Positions 35,400 through 46,300 of a stretch of 64,000 bases of DNA are shown piece by piece (position 1 is the first letter of the stretch; each line of letters begins with the position of its first letter). The notes beneath the pieces are model-generated. The model was not told the DNA's origin. It saw nothing but the letters and a program-made list of their open reading frames with translations, and did no database searches. Both the position numbers and the translations under genes were made by a program. Source of the stretch: Polaribacter porphyrae (lineage in GTDB: Bacteria; Bacteroidota; Bacteroidia; Flavobacteriales; Flavobacteriaceae); the NCBI RefSeq assembly GCF_002954685.1, contig NZ_MSCN01000001.1, positions 897,600-961,599 of the forward strand, written 5' to 3'.

Positions 35400-35403
35400 A
35401 TAA

Positions 35404-36465
35404 ATGAACAGTATTCAAAATAGAATTGAGGCTTTCGTAAAATTAGGCACTTTTTTAAGTCAATTTTCTAATAATAAGATTGATAAAAAAGAAAATATTG
35501 AACATAATGATTTATTTTTTGATGGATTTATACATCAAATTAAATTGGCACAAGAAAATAATTCTTGGTTTACAAAAGATAATATTCTATTTGCTCTAGA
35601 AAGTTGGTCAAAAACTTTGACAGAATCCGACTTAAATGGCTTTGTAAATACAATCGATTTTGATAAACAATCAGATAAAAAAGTTGCTATAATTATGGCA
35701 GGAAATATTCCTCTGGTTGGTTTCCACGATTTTTTATCAGTATTAATTTCAGGTCATTCAGTTTTGGTAAAACAATCCTCAAGTGACAGGCACTTATTAC
35801 CCTTTTTAGCAAAATATTTGGAGTATGTAGAAAAAAATTTTAAAGGAAAAATAACATTTACAGAAAAAAAATTAACCGATTTCGATGCCATAATTGCAAC
35901 AGGAAGCAATAATACAGCTCGTTATTTTGAGTATTATTTTAAAGACAAACCCAGTATTATCAGAAAAAGTAGAAATTCTGTAGCTGTAATTACAGGTAAA
36001 GAAACTGAAGAAGATTTTATCAATTTAGCTGATGATGTTTTTCAATATTTTGGATTAGGTTGTAGATCTGTTTCTAAATTATATGTCCCAAAAGATTTTA
36101 ATTTTGACTTATTTTTTACAGGAATGTATACTAAAAAAGATATCATCAACAATGCAAAGTATGCCAATAATTACGATTATAACAAAGCAGTATATTTGAT
36201 GAGTGAATTCGATTTGTTAGAAAATGGTTTTTTAATGATTAAGGAAGATGAAAGCTACTCCTCTCCTATTGCCACTATTTTTTATGAATATTATGACAAT
36301 GAAATCGATTTAAAAATAAAATTACATCAAGATAAAGAAAAGATTCAATGTATTGTTGCCAAAGACTTTATAGAAAATGAAGTTGCTTTTGGGCAAACAC
36401 AACATCCACAATTAACAGATTATGCTGATGGGGTAAATACGCTTGAATTTTTATCAAAAATATAA
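35404..36465 (+). CDS. Acyl-CoA reductase (LuxC-like)
   Basis: 353 residues of the aldehyde dehydrogenase fold. Visible are [72 protein letters not shown] and the cysteine in [15 protein letters not shown], the probable nucleophile. LuxC-type enzymes reduce acyl-CoA or acyl groups to aldehydes with NADPH; the substrate here is unknown. It is divergent from ferredoxin and precedes serC-serA, an order found in other Flavobacteriia. Confidence 0.85.
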   Translation: MNSIQNRIEAFVKLGTFLSQFSNNKIDKKENIEHNDLFFDGFIHQIKLAQENNSWFTKDNILFALESWSKTLTESDLNGFVNTIDFDKQSDKKVAIIMAGNIPLVGFHDFLSVLISGHSVLVKQSSSDRHLLPFLAKYLEYVEKNFKGKITFTEKKLTDFDAIIATGSNNTARYFEYYFKDKPSIIRKSRNSVAVITGKETEEDFINLADDVFQYFGLGCRSVSKLYVPKDFNFDLFFTGMYTKKDIINNAKYANNYDYNKAVYLMSEFDLLENGFLMIKEDESYSSPIATIFYEYYDNEIDLKIKLHQDKEKIQCIVAKDFIENEVAFGQTQHPQLTDYADGVNTLEFLSKI

Positions 36466-36475
36466 AATTAATCCT

Positions 36476-36555
36476 GTCATTGCGAAGTAAAATGGAATTT
36501 TACTGTGGCAATCTCCTTTTCTGTAAAGAGATTACTTCATTCCATTCGTAATGAC
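36476..36555. repeat. Palindromic repeat before serC
   Basis: 80 bp, GTCATTGCGAAG to TTCGTAATGAC, with inner GGCAATCTC and AGAGATTACTTC. Same family as the repeats inside topB and at 49178. It occupies most of the gap between the reductase and serC. Confidence 0.88.
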
Positions 36556-36569
36556 TAACCAAAACAAAA

Positions 36570-37634
36570 ATGAAAAAACATAATTTTAGTGCAGGACCTT
36601 GTATTCTGCCCCAAGAAGTATTACAAAAAGCATCAGAAGCAATCATAAATTTTAATAATGATGATTTATCATTGATAGAAATATCACACAGAAGTAAACC
36701 TTTTGTTGCTGTGATGGAAAAAGCAAGAAGTTTAGCTTTAGAATTACTAGGTTTAGAAGGCAAAGGCTACAAAGCGTTGTTTTTACAAGGTGGTGCAAGT
36801 ATGGAGTTTTTAATGGTTGCTTACAACTTATTAAACAAGAAAGCAGCCTATTTAAATACAGGAACTTGGTCTGACAAAGCCATAAAAGAGGCAAAAGCAT
36901 TTGGAAAATTGATAGAAGTAGCTTCTTCTAAAGATAAAGGTTATTCGTATATTCCAAAAGTATATTCAATACCAGAGGATTCTGATTATTTTCACTGTAC
37001 AAGCAATAATACAGTTGCAGGAACTCAAATTAAAGAATTCCCAGAAACCAATGTCCCTTTGATTTGTGATATGAGTTCAGATATTTTTTCACGTCAATTA
37101 GATTTTGAAAAGTTTGACTTGATTTATGCTGGAGCACAAAAAAATATGGGGCCAGCAGGAACAACTTTAGTCATTATTAAAGAAGAAATTTTAGGAAAAG
37201 TTGAAAGACACATCCCATCAATGTTAAATTATCAAATTCATATTGATAAAGATAGTATGTTTAATACGCCTTCAGTTTTTGCAGTGTACGTTTCTATGCT
37301 CACTTTACAATGGTTAAAAGATTTAGGAGGAATCTCATTTATTGAAGAAGTTAACAATAAAAAAGCTGCTCTTTTATATAATGAAATAGACAGAAACCCA
37401 TTATTCAAAGGAATTGTAGCCAAAGAGGATAGATCTACAATGAATGCAACATTTGTTTTAACTGATGATTCTTTAAAAGAAAAGTTCGATAAAATGTGGC
37501 AAGAAGCTGGCATAAATGGTTTAAATGGTCATAGAAGTGTTGGAGGCTACAGAGCAAGTATGTACAATGCTTTGCCTTTATATAGTGTACAAGCTTTGGT
37601 AGATGTGATGCAAGAATTAGAAAGAAAAAATTAA
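36570..37634 (+). CDS. serC: Phosphoserine aminotransferase
   Basis: 354 residues, PLP enzyme converting 3-phosphohydroxypyruvate to phosphoserine. MKKHNFSAGPCILPQEVL, ISHRSKPF, LFLQGGASMEFLMVAYNLL, CDMSSDIFSR and the PLP lysine in YAGAQKNMGPAGTTLVII are all present, as is GHRSVGGYRASMYNALP at the C-terminus. It is followed by serA 70 bases later. Confidence 0.97.
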   Translation: MKKHNFSAGPCILPQEVLQKASEAIINFNNDDLSLIEISHRSKPFVAVMEKARSLALELLGLEGKGYKALFLQGGASMEFLMVAYNLLNKKAAYLNTGTWSDKAIKEAKAFGKLIEVASSKDKGYSYIPKVYSIPEDSDYFHCTSNNTVAGTQIKEFPETNVPLICDMSSDIFSRQLDFEKFDLIYAGAQKNMGPAGTTLVIIKEEILGKVERHIPSMLNYQIHIDKDSMFNTPSVFAVYVSMLTLQWLKDLGGISFIEEVNNKKAALLYNEIDRNPLFKGIVAKEDRSTMNATFVLTDDSLKEKFDKMWQEAGINGLNGHRSVGGYRASMYNALPLYSVQALVDVMQELERKN

Positions 37635-37704
37635 TGTAACAATTTGAAAATTTGAAGATGTAACAATTTTTAAATATTTCAATTTTTGAATATTTGAATA
37701 AAAG

Positions 37705-38655
37705 ATGAAAATATTAGCAAACGATGGAGTTTCTCAAAGCGGAATTGACGCTTTAGAAAAAGAAGGATTTGAAGTAATCACAGTTAAAGTTGCTCAAAAT
37801 CAATTGGAAAACTATATCAATAAAAATAATATTGATGCAATTTTGGTACGAAGTGCAACACAAGTTCAACAAGAATTGATTGATGCTTGCCCTTCTTTAA
37901 AATTGATTGGAAGAGGTGGTGTTGGTATGGATAATATAGATGTAGAATATGCCATAGATCAAGGATTGCATGTAATTAATACACCTGCAGCTTCTTCAAG
38001 TTCTGTTGCTGAATTGGTTTTTGCTCATCTTTTTGGAATGGTACGTTTTTTACATTCTTCCAACAGAGAAATGCCTTTAGAAGGTGATTCTAGGTTTAAA
38101 GCACTAAAAAAAGCATACTCACAAGGAACTGAATTACGAGGAAAAATTATTGGTATTATTGGTTTTGGGAGAATTGGTCAAGAGGTTGCAAAAATTGCGA
38201 TAGGTCTTGGTATGAAAGTTTTAGCCACTGATAATTTTATTGATTCAGCAGACATAACTTTAGACTTTTTTAATGGTCAAAAATCAACATTCACAATTGA
38301 TACTATTAGCTTTGACGAGGTTTTAAATGAAGCAGATTTTATTACATTACATGTACCTGCTCAAGAAAATTATATCATATCTGCATCTGAATTTGAAAAA
38401 ATGAAGGATGGTATTGGCATTATCAACGCAGCTAGAGGAGGTGTTTTAAATGAAGTAGATTTAGTAAGTGCTTTAAAAAGTGGAAAAGTACAATATGCTG
38501 GTTTAGATGTTTTTGAGACTGAACCTACACCTGCTGTTCAATTATTAATGAATTCCGAAATTTCGTTAACACCTCATATTGGAGCTGCAACAAAAGAGGC
38601 TCAAAATAGAATTGGGTTAGAATTAGCCGAACAAATTATCAAATTATTAGGATAA
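37705..38655 (+). CDS. serA: D-3-phosphoglycerate dehydrogenase, short type
   Basis: 316 residues, NAD-dependent oxidation of 3-phosphoglycerate, the first step of serine synthesis. The Rossmann motif is IIGIIGFGRIGQEVAKIA; catalytic arginine in NAARGGVLNE, glutamate in LDVFETEPTP and histidine in LTPHIGAATKEA. The C-terminal ACT regulatory domain of long SerA is absent, so serine feedback on this enzyme is not expected. With serC it forms the serine pathway up to phosphoserine. Confidence 0.93.
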   Translation: MKILANDGVSQSGIDALEKEGFEVITVKVAQNQLENYINKNNIDAILVRSATQVQQELIDACPSLKLIGRGGVGMDNIDVEYAIDQGLHVINTPAASSSSVAELVFAHLFGMVRFLHSSNREMPLEGDSRFKALKKAYSQGTELRGKIIGIIGFGRIGQEVAKIAIGLGMKVLATDNFIDSADITLDFFNGQKSTFTIDTISFDEVLNEADFITLHVPAQENYIISASEFEKMKDGIGIINAARGGVLNEVDLVSALKSGKVQYAGLDVFETEPTPAVQLLMNSEISLTPHIGAATKEAQNRIGLELAEQIIKLLG

Positions 38656-38690
38656 AAAATCGCTTAAAGCACAATACCTAAAAACTAAAA

Positions 38691-39926
38691 ATGGCAACAG
38701 TAAAGCCTTTTAAAGCAGTTAGACCAAGCAGAGATAAAGTGGCTCTGGTGTCTTCAAAGTCTTATGAAGCATACACTCCTGCTGAATTAGGTGCTAAGCT
38801 AGATTTTAATCCGTTTACATTTTTACATGTAATTAATCCTGGTTATAAATACCATCAAGAAGTTTCTGGTTCACAACGTTTTAAACTAGTTCATAATCGA
38901 TATTTAGAGTTTAAAGAAAATAAAATTTTTATTCAAGATGAAGCTCCAGCTTTTTACATTTACGAAAGAATAGACATAAGCCATTCTTATTGTGGTATTA
39001 TAGCTGCCACCAGTGTTCAAGATTATTTAGAGAATGTTATAAAAAAACATGAGGATACAATTAGTAAAAGAGAACAACTTTTTCAAAATTATTTAAAAAT
39101 TACTGGGTTTAATGCAGAACCAGTATTATTAACCTTTAAGGATGATGAAACAATATCACAAATCATTCAAAATGAAAAAGAAAAAAGACCTGAATATGAA
39201 TTTTCTACAACCGATAGAAGATTACACAAATTATGGTTAATTACTGATAAGAAAACTATTTCTCAAATTACAAGAGCATTTAAAAAAATTGATGCCTTAT
39301 ATATTGCAGATGGTCATCATAGAACTGCCTCTTCTGCCCTACTTTCAAAAAACTTAAAAGAAGAAAATCTAAAACATACAGGTAATGAGGCTTATAATTA
39401 TTTTATGAGTTACTTAATACCAGAATCTAATTTAAATATTTCTGAATTCAATAGATTTATTACAGATTTAAATGGGCTTTCAGCTGATGAGTTTTTAATG
39501 CAATTAGATGAAACATTTCGCATAGAAAATAGAGGTCAACAATTGTATAAACCCTCAAAAAAACATCATTTTAGCATGTATTTAAATGGTGAGTTTTATT
39601 CGTTGTATTTAAGAAAAAACAACTACCTGTTTACTGATGCATTAAGTAGATTGGATGCAGAAATTTTATACAGAACTATTTTAAACCCTATTTTAGGAAT
39701 TAAAGACCTGACAAATAATGATAGAATTTACTACGCTCAAAACAAGGTAGATTCTATCTCATTAAAAACCAAAGTAGATAGTGGCTTGTTTAAAGTTGGT
39801 TTTGGGTTAATACCTGTTACTGTTAATGAAATGAAAGAAATTGCAGATAATAATTTAAAAATGCCACCTAAAACTACTTATATACAACCAAAGTTAAGAA
39901 GTGGTTTAACAATGTATGAATTTTGA
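38691..39926 (+). CDS. DUF1015 protein, possible serine kinase
   Basis: 411 residues spanning one DUF1015 domain: MATVKPFKAVRPSRDKV, PEYEFSTTDRRLHKLWLI, and the signature YIADGHHRTASSALL near residues 203-217. The DGHHR motif resembles the active-site motif of ParB/Srx-fold free-serine kinases. With the position directly after serC and serA, this suggests a role in serine or phosphoserine metabolism (inference only). It starts 36 bases after serA. A hairpin overlaps its stop codon. Confidence 0.85.
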   Translation: MATVKPFKAVRPSRDKVALVSSKSYEAYTPAELGAKLDFNPFTFLHVINPGYKYHQEVSGSQRFKLVHNRYLEFKENKIFIQDEAPAFYIYERIDISHSYCGIIAATSVQDYLENVIKKHEDTISKREQLFQNYLKITGFNAEPVLLTFKDDETISQIIQNEKEKRPEYEFSTTDRRLHKLWLITDKKTISQITRAFKKIDALYIADGHHRTASSALLSKNLKEENLKHTGNEAYNYFMSYLIPESNLNISEFNRFITDLNGLSADEFLMQLDETFRIENRGQQLYKPSKKHHFSMYLNGEFYSLYLRKNNYLFTDALSRLDAEILYRTILNPILGIKDLTNNDRIYYAQNKVDSISLKTKVDSGLFKVGFGLIPVTVNEMKEIADNNLKMPPKTTYIQPKLRSGLTMYEF

Positions 39927-39952
39927 TGCTGAACCAGTTTTAGCATCTTTTT
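39925..39952 (+). terminator. Terminator after DUF1015 gene
   Basis: GATGCTGAA (39925-39933) and TTTTAGCATC (39938-39947) form a stem followed by TTTTT. It includes the last bases of the DUF1015 stop codon and lies just before the YggS gene. Confidence 0.65.
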
Positions 39953-39963
39953 AATTTAAAAAG

Positions 39964-40635
39964 ATGAGCGTAAAAGAAAATTTAGAAAATATAAAATCTA
40001 ATTTACCAAAAAATGTAATTCTTGTTGCAGTATCTAAAACCAAACCTGTTGAAGACTTGCAAGAAGCCTATAATGCTGGGCAGCGGATTTTTGGTGAAAA
40101 TCGAATACAAGAAATGGCAGAAAAATACGAGCAACTGCCAAAAGATATTCAATGGCACATGATTGGTCATTTACAAAGTAACAAAATAAAATATATGGCT
40201 CATTTTGTAGACTTGATTCATGGTGTAGATAAATTAAAGACATTAAAGGAAATTAATAAACAAGCCAAAAAAAATAATAGAATTATCAATTGTTTATTGC
40301 AAGCAAAAATTGCTGAAGAAGATTCTAAATTCGGTTTAACTTTTGATGAAATTACTAATATTTTAACATCAGAAAAATTATCAGAACTTGAAAATATTAC
40401 AATTGTAGGTCTAATGGGTATGTCTACTTTTACTGATAATAAAACTCAAATTGATAAAGAATTTGCATCCTTAAAAAATTACTTTCAGAATACAAAAAAG
40501 CATCAAACAACAAACTGCAATTTACATACGTTATCTATGGGAATGAGTGGAGATTATGATATAGCTATTAAAAACGGAAGTAATATGATTAGAGTTGGTA
40601 GCTCTATATTTGGTAAACGAGATTATAATCAGTAA
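39964..40635 (+). CDS. YggS-family PLP homeostasis protein
   Basis: 223 residues, single-domain PLP-binding barrel. The PLP lysine is K25 in LVAVSKTKPVEDL; FGENRIQEMAEKYE, WHMIGHLQSNKIKYM and LSMGMSGDYDIAIKNGSNMIRVGSSIFGKR follow the family closely. It binds and buffers PLP rather than catalysing a known reaction. It precedes the nuclease gene by 25 bases and may be co-transcribed with it. Confidence 0.95.
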   Translation: MSVKENLENIKSNLPKNVILVAVSKTKPVEDLQEAYNAGQRIFGENRIQEMAEKYEQLPKDIQWHMIGHLQSNKIKYMAHFVDLIHGVDKLKTLKEINKQAKKNNRIINCLLQAKIAEEDSKFGLTFDEITNILTSEKLSELENITIVGLMGMSTFTDNKTQIDKEFASLKNYFQNTKKHQTTNCNLHTLSMGMSGDYDIAIKNGSNMIRVGSSIFGKRDYNQ

Positions 40636-40660
40636 ATTTCGCCTCAAAAAGGAAAAGAAA

Positions 40661-41740
40661 TTGTACGCTATTTTAGATATTGAAACAACTGGGGGTAAAT
40701 TTAATGAAGAAGGTATTACTGAAATAGCCATCTATAAGTTTGACGGTTATGAAATTACTGATCAATTCATTTCTTTAGTAAACCCTGAAAAAACAATTCA
40801 AGATTTTGTTGTAAAACTAACTGGTATTAATAACAAAATGTTACGAAATGCTCCTAAATTTTTTGAAGTTGCAAAACGTATTGTTAAAATAACAAAAAAC
40901 TGTATTATTGTTGCTCATAATTCTGCTTTTGATTATCGAATTTTAAGAACAGAGTTCCAACGTTTAGGATTCGATTTTGAAAGAAACACCCTGTGTACTG
41001 TTGAGTTAAGTCAAAAATTAATAGAAAATCAGCCTTCGTACAGTTTAGGAAAACTCACGAGAGCTTTAGGTATACCAATAACAGATAGGCATAGAGCAAA
41101 TGGTGATGCTTTAGCTACTGTAAAATTATTCAAATTATTATTAGAAAAAGATACTGAAAAATCTATTATCCAGAATTCTATAAAATATTTTGATAAACGT
41201 TTAGAAAAAGAAAGACTCAAAAATTTAATTGATAAATTACCAGCTACTAATGGTGTTTTTTACATTCATGATTCTAATGGTAAAGTGATTTATATTGGTA
41301 GAGGTAAAAACATCAAAAATGAAATAAATAAACTTTTTTTAAAAAATACTAGAAGAGCTGTAAAAATTCAGGAAAGAGCAATATCTGTGTCTTTTGATAA
41401 AACTGGTAGCGAACTTTTTACACGATTAAAGTACTATTTAGAGTTAGAAAAAATCAAACCAAAATTTAATTTTAAAAGAAAATTTAAAATTACTGAAGAT
41501 AATTTTAATAATGATGATTTTTTAATTATAGAAAAAGGTCGTGAAGTAGAAGAAAAAGCAATTATCTATATCAAAGAAAATAGTGCTAATAGCTATGGAT
41601 ATACCAATCTAGCTTTTCAAGAAAATAATATTGACATTCTAAAATCAGTTTTAACTACTATAGAAGAAAAAGAAATTGCTAAAACTATTATCAAAAACTA
41701 TTTAAATAGAAACAAAGTTCAAAAAATTATTAGATTATAA
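40661..41740 (+). CDS. DnaQ-like exonuclease with GIY-YIG domain
   Basis: 359 residues from TTG 40661, preceded by AAGGAAAAG as a fair ribosome site; an ATG at 40595 would overlap YggS by 41 bases. N-terminal DEDDh exonuclease: D and E in ILDIETTGG, D in HNSAFDYRIL, H and D in HRANGDALA. A GIY-YIG-type domain follows at about 190-270 (GVFYIHDSNGKVIYIGRGKNIKNEI) like that of UvrC/Cho. Such fusions are known in bacteria and are thought to act in DNA repair or processing. A hairpin terminator closes the unit. Confidence 0.88.
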   Translation: MYAILDIETTGGKFNEEGITEIAIYKFDGYEITDQFISLVNPEKTIQDFVVKLTGINNKMLRNAPKFFEVAKRIVKITKNCIIVAHNSAFDYRILRTEFQRLGFDFERNTLCTVELSQKLIENQPSYSLGKLTRALGIPITDRHRANGDALATVKLFKLLLEKDTEKSIIQNSIKYFDKRLEKERLKNLIDKLPATNGVFYIHDSNGKVIYIGRGKNIKNEINKLFLKNTRRAVKIQERAISVSFDKTGSELFTRLKYYLELEKIKPKFNFKRKFKITEDNFNNDDFLIIEKGREVEEKAIIYIKENSANSYGYTNLAFQENNIDILKSVLTTIEEKEIAKTIIKNYLNRNKVQKIIRL

Positions 41741-41771
41741 TCTAGTAAAAAAACTCAACTATCAATTATAA

Positions 41772-41799
41772 AAATACGTCAAATGACGTATTTTTTTTT
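41772..41799 (+). terminator. Terminator after DnaQ/GIY-YIG gene
   Basis: AAATACGTC (41772-41780) and GACGTATTT (41785-41793) with a 4-base loop, followed by a T run. Confidence 0.85.
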
Positions 41800-41845
41800 A
41801 TATATTTAGTCACCAACTTTGTTTTGTGTCATTAAAATATAAAAA

Positions 41846-43324
41846 ATGAAAAAATCCGGATTATTTTGTGTTGCAATTTTATTCTCATTTTTACTAAATG
41901 CTCAAGATGAAGAATATGCTACTGGTTTAGATTTTAGCCAAGAAAAGTATGAATCTGTACCTTTATCTGCACCAATTTTAACAAGAAGTTTTACTAGACT
42001 TCCAAAAAGTTATAGCCTAAAACCTTATGCTCCTACTCCAGGAAACCAAGGTAATCAGCCATCTTGTGTTGGTTGGGCAAGTGGTTATGGAGCTAAAACA
42101 ATTGCTTATGCAATAAAAAACAATTGGAAATATAACAAAACTAAAATCAACCAAAATACGTTTTCACCTTCATTTATTTATAATCAAATAAAAGCTTATG
42201 GAGATAATAATTGTAAAAGAGGTTCTTTTATAGCAGATGCAATGAAATTGATGAATAATTCTGGTATTTTAAAAAAAAATGAGTTTGGGTATAATCCTAA
42301 TAACTGTACAACTAAACCAAATAGTTATGCTTTGCAAAAAGCAAGAAATAATAAAATAGCAACTTTTGAAAGATTGGCAAGATGGGATAATCCATATAAT
42401 TTGGTAAGTAAAGTAAAAAAAGCCATATCAAGTAAAAACCCGGTTGTAATTGGTATGTTTAAATATGGGAGATTAAGTGGTCCAGGTGATTTATGGACGG
42501 CTCCAACTGTAGCATCTAAAGGAGGTCATGCAATGGTTGTTGTAGGATATGATGATAACAAATATGGTGGTGCTTTTGAAATTATGAATTCTTGGGGAAC
42601 TCGTTTTAGAAATGGTGGTTTTTTCTGGGTAAGATATAATGATTTCAAAAACTATGTAAAAACCGCTTATGTGTTGGTAGATAACACTGGTTCCATTCCC
42701 AATAAAGTAATTAATAATAATACAACAACTACAAAAAAGTATAATACAATTTCTGGAGAAATTACATTAAAATTGAGCAATGGTAGAAGTATGCCTTCTA
42801 CATTAAGTAGCGAAGCAAAAAGAAATTTTAATATTGTTAAAGCTACTAAAAACAAAAAATTAAAGACAACTTACGCAATTAATAAATCTTATAGTTCTGG
42901 TACACAGTTTAGAATCTATTTAAAAAGTAAACAAAGAGGTTATGTTTATTTAATAGGTTATGGAGGTTCAGATAAGTCTGTAAACAAGTTGTATCCTTTC
43001 GAAAACTTTAGCCCATTTTTTAATTACACTAATAGTGAAATTGCAATACCTAATGAAGATTATTATATAGAGTTTGATAATAAACCTGGGCAAGATATAC
43101 TTTGTGTTTTATACAGTAAAGAACGTTTAGATATTAATAGCATCATTAGTAAAGCAAAATATGGCCCTAGTGATTTTGTTGCTAACATAAAAAAAGCATT
43201 GCAATACAAAACATTTAAAGGCAATGAAGTTGATTTTAATACTAATAAAATTGCTTTTAACGCATCTTCATCATCTTACACTTCGAAAGTAGTGCCTATA
43301 TTTATTTCTGTTAATCATCAATAA
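41846..43324 (+). CDS. Papain-like (C1) protease, secreted
   Basis: 492 residues with a signal peptide (FCVAILFSFLLNA, cleaved about residue 20). The C1 catalytic set is visible: glutamine in GNQGNQPSC, C74 in PSCVGWASG, H228 in GGHAMVVVGYDD and N248 in MNSWGTRF. An N-terminal SYSLKPYAPTPGNQ stretch replaces a normal propeptide. The C-terminal part (about 350-470) resembles DUF4384 (FRIYLKSKQRGYVYLIGYGGSDKSVNKLYPF). It starts the operon that continues six bases later with the caspase-like protein, so the two proteases are made together outside the cytoplasm. Confidence 0.88.
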   Translation: MKKSGLFCVAILFSFLLNAQDEEYATGLDFSQEKYESVPLSAPILTRSFTRLPKSYSLKPYAPTPGNQGNQPSCVGWASGYGAKTIAYAIKNNWKYNKTKINQNTFSPSFIYNQIKAYGDNNCKRGSFIADAMKLMNNSGILKKNEFGYNPNNCTTKPNSYALQKARNNKIATFERLARWDNPYNLVSKVKKAISSKNPVVIGMFKYGRLSGPGDLWTAPTVASKGGHAMVVVGYDDNKYGGAFEIMNSWGTRFRNGGFFWVRYNDFKNYVKTAYVLVDNTGSIPNKVINNNTTTTKKYNTISGEITLKLSNGRSMPSTLSSEAKRNFNIVKATKNKKLKTTYAINKSYSSGTQFRIYLKSKQRGYVYLIGYGGSDKSVNKLYPFENFSPFFNYTNSEIAIPNEDYYIEFDNKPGQDILCVLYSKERLDINSIISKAKYGPSDFVANIKKALQYKTFKGNEVDFNTNKIAFNASSSSYTSKVVPIFISVNHQ

Positions 43325-43330
43325 AAAAAT

Positions 43331-46300
43331 ATGAAACTTAAACTATTTATTCTTTTTCTTCTTTTCGCTTCAAGTTTCACGCTAGTAAGTCAAAATAATT
43401 ATGTGTATCAAGAAGAATTTTATAATCAAGGAACTTGGACAAAAGGGAATGATGATATTAGAGAACTTAAAGTTAATAATGGTAAATACTATTTTCAACA
43501 TAAAAAAAATGAAGGTAGTAGGCATATAACTACAAGGTCTTTTACGATTGATTTTAATCGTAATTTCGAGATTGAAACATCAATTTTAAAAGTTTCTGGA
43601 GTACAAGATTATGGAATGTCTTTCTTATTCGATTATAAAGATTCAAATAATTATACAGAATTTGGAATTACATCTACAGGTTATTATAGGGTAGCAGAAA
43701 CTAATAGTGGTACATATAGAAACATAAAAAGTTGGACCAGTTCTTCTAGTGTTAAAAAAGGAAATTACGCTACAAATAAATTAACAATTAAAAAGATTGG
43801 CAATAGAATTACTTTCTATGTGAATAATGCATACATGTATGGTATGGATTTTAAATCTTTTAAAGGTAATAAATTGGGTTTTCTTTTATATAAAAATCAA
43901 AAAGTTGCTATAGATTATTTTAGAGTAAAATATACAGATGTTGCTACAACTAACACTGTTACAAAAAATACTAATTCTAAAACCATTCTTTTTGAGGGTT
44001 TTAATAATAATGATAATCAATGGTCTATATCTAACACAGAAAATGTTAGACTAGCAATAGAAAATGGCAATTATAATATTAATCATAAAAGAGAAACTGG
44101 AGGCTGGGCAACTACTATAAAAAAATATATAAATACTTCTCGAGATTATAGAATTACGGCTCAAATAAAAAAATCATCAGGTATCCAAAATAATGGTTAT
44201 GGAATTACTTTTGGAAAAAAAGACAATAATAACCTAAATAATTTTTTAGTTTCTGGTGATGGTTCTTTTAAAGTTGTAAAATTTGATAATGGTACTAAAA
44301 CTACAGTTAAAAACTGGACAAAATCTAGCAAAATAAAAACAGGAAATGGAGTTTATAACTACTTAAAAATAGAGAAACAAGGCACTGCATATAAGTTTTT
44401 TATAAATAGTAATCTAGTACATACAAGTTACAGTATAAAATCTTATGGTGATAGTATGGGGTTTATTCTTTATGATAGGCAAGCAATTTCTGTTGGTTAT
44501 GTTAACCTTGCTTATATTGATAGTAAAGGTTCTACTACAATTAAAAAAAGCACCAATTCTCATGTTTCTAAAGAGACCATTATTTTTGATGGTTTTACAG
44601 ACAATAAGAACAATTGGTCTACTACTAAAAATCAAAATATAGAGTTAGACGTAAAAAATGGAAACTACTATATAAACCATAAGCGAGAAAAAGGTGGTTG
44701 GTCTTCCACATCAAAAAAATACATAAACACTTCAAGAGATTTTAAAATTCTTGCAGATATAAAAAAAGAAAGCGGAATTTTAAACAATGGTTATGGAATT
44801 GTTTTTGGAAGAAAAGATTCTGATAACCAAAATTTATTTTTTATAAATGGTAATGGTTCTTATTCTATTAACAAATTAAAAAATGGTAAGAATAACTATT
44901 TAAAAAATTGGGTTGCCTCAAATTCTATAAGAAAAGGAAATGGTGGTTATAATGTTTTAAAAGTTGTAAAAGTAGGTTCAAAATTAGAGTATTACATCAA
45001 TAATGTAAAGGTATACACAGATTATAATCCAGAGTTTTTTGGTGATAGACTTGGTTTTATTGTCTATGACAGACAAAAAATTTCTGTTGCTTATTTAAGC
45101 GTTGGCTATTTAGACAAGAAATCAACCGTAAATTACAACAAAACTAACATTGATAATATCGAAAACTACTCTTATAACAATAATGGTTTTCAATTTAGTG
45201 AACAATTTATAAACACTAACAACCCTTGGTTTATAGGAAGTGATGAAAAGAAAGATTTTAAAATAAAAGATGGTAAATATTACCTAAATCATAAAAGAGA
45301 TGAAAAAGGGTGGGCAACATATCTTAATAATGACATAGATACAAGTAAAGATTTTGAAATTGAAACCAAAATTGATAAAATTAGTGGTAAAACTAACTAT
45401 GGATATGGTTTAATTTTTGGTAAAAAAGGTAGTAGTGATTTTCGATTTTATATTTCGTCTAATGGCTATTATAAAGTATCAAGAATGATTGATAATAACG
45501 AAGAAGTTATTCAAAAATGGGTAACAAGTAGTTATGTAAATACTGGTAATCTAAAATCGAATACATTAAAGGTAAAAAAAGAAAATGGCTATTATAAATT
45601 TTACATTAATGGTAGTTATGTATATCAAATGGAGTTTGAAAATTTCTTTGGTAACGATCTTGGTTATGTAGTTTATAATAATCAAGAAATTGCTGTTGAT
45701 TATGTAAGAGTTAAATATTTAAATCAAAATAAAACTGTAGTAAGAAATAATAAAATACTTAACTTACCATTAAAAGAGAATTTTTTAAGTAATAATAATG
45801 GGTGGGCTACTGATAATGTAGAGAATTACTCTTCAAAAGTGAATAATGGAAAACTAACCATCCATAGAAAAAAAGAAGGTGGCATTTTTATAAGTAAAGA
45901 TGTAAACATAAATACCAATAAAGACTTTATCATAGAAACTTCTATAAGTAGAGAAAAATCTGGAGCTACAGGTTTGTATGGGTTAACGTTTGGAAGAAAA
46001 AACTCAAGCAATGAATATACATTCTTAATCAGTACAAATGGCAGTTATATGTTTAGAAAGTTTGATAACAATAATTACGTTAAAATCATTCCATTTACTC
46101 CAAATAAGGCAGTAAAAACTGGTATTTCACAAAAAAATAAACTAAAGATTGTAAAATCTGGTAAACTCTTACGTTTTTATATCAACGATAAATATTTAAA
46201 TGAAGCTACTTTTCAAGAATTTTATGGAAATAAAATAGGATTTACTGCATATCATGAACAAAAAATTGCTGTTGATTATTTAAATATTAAATACCAAACA

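Noticed and set aside
36500-36763. 87-codon minus-strand frame over the serC start
   Set aside because: It is antisense to serC and to the palindromic repeat; serC is certain.
40595-40660. Earlier ATG start for the DnaQ/GIY-YIG gene
   Set aside because: It would overlap YggS by 41 bases; TTG 40661 has a better ribosome site and begins at the exonuclease fold.
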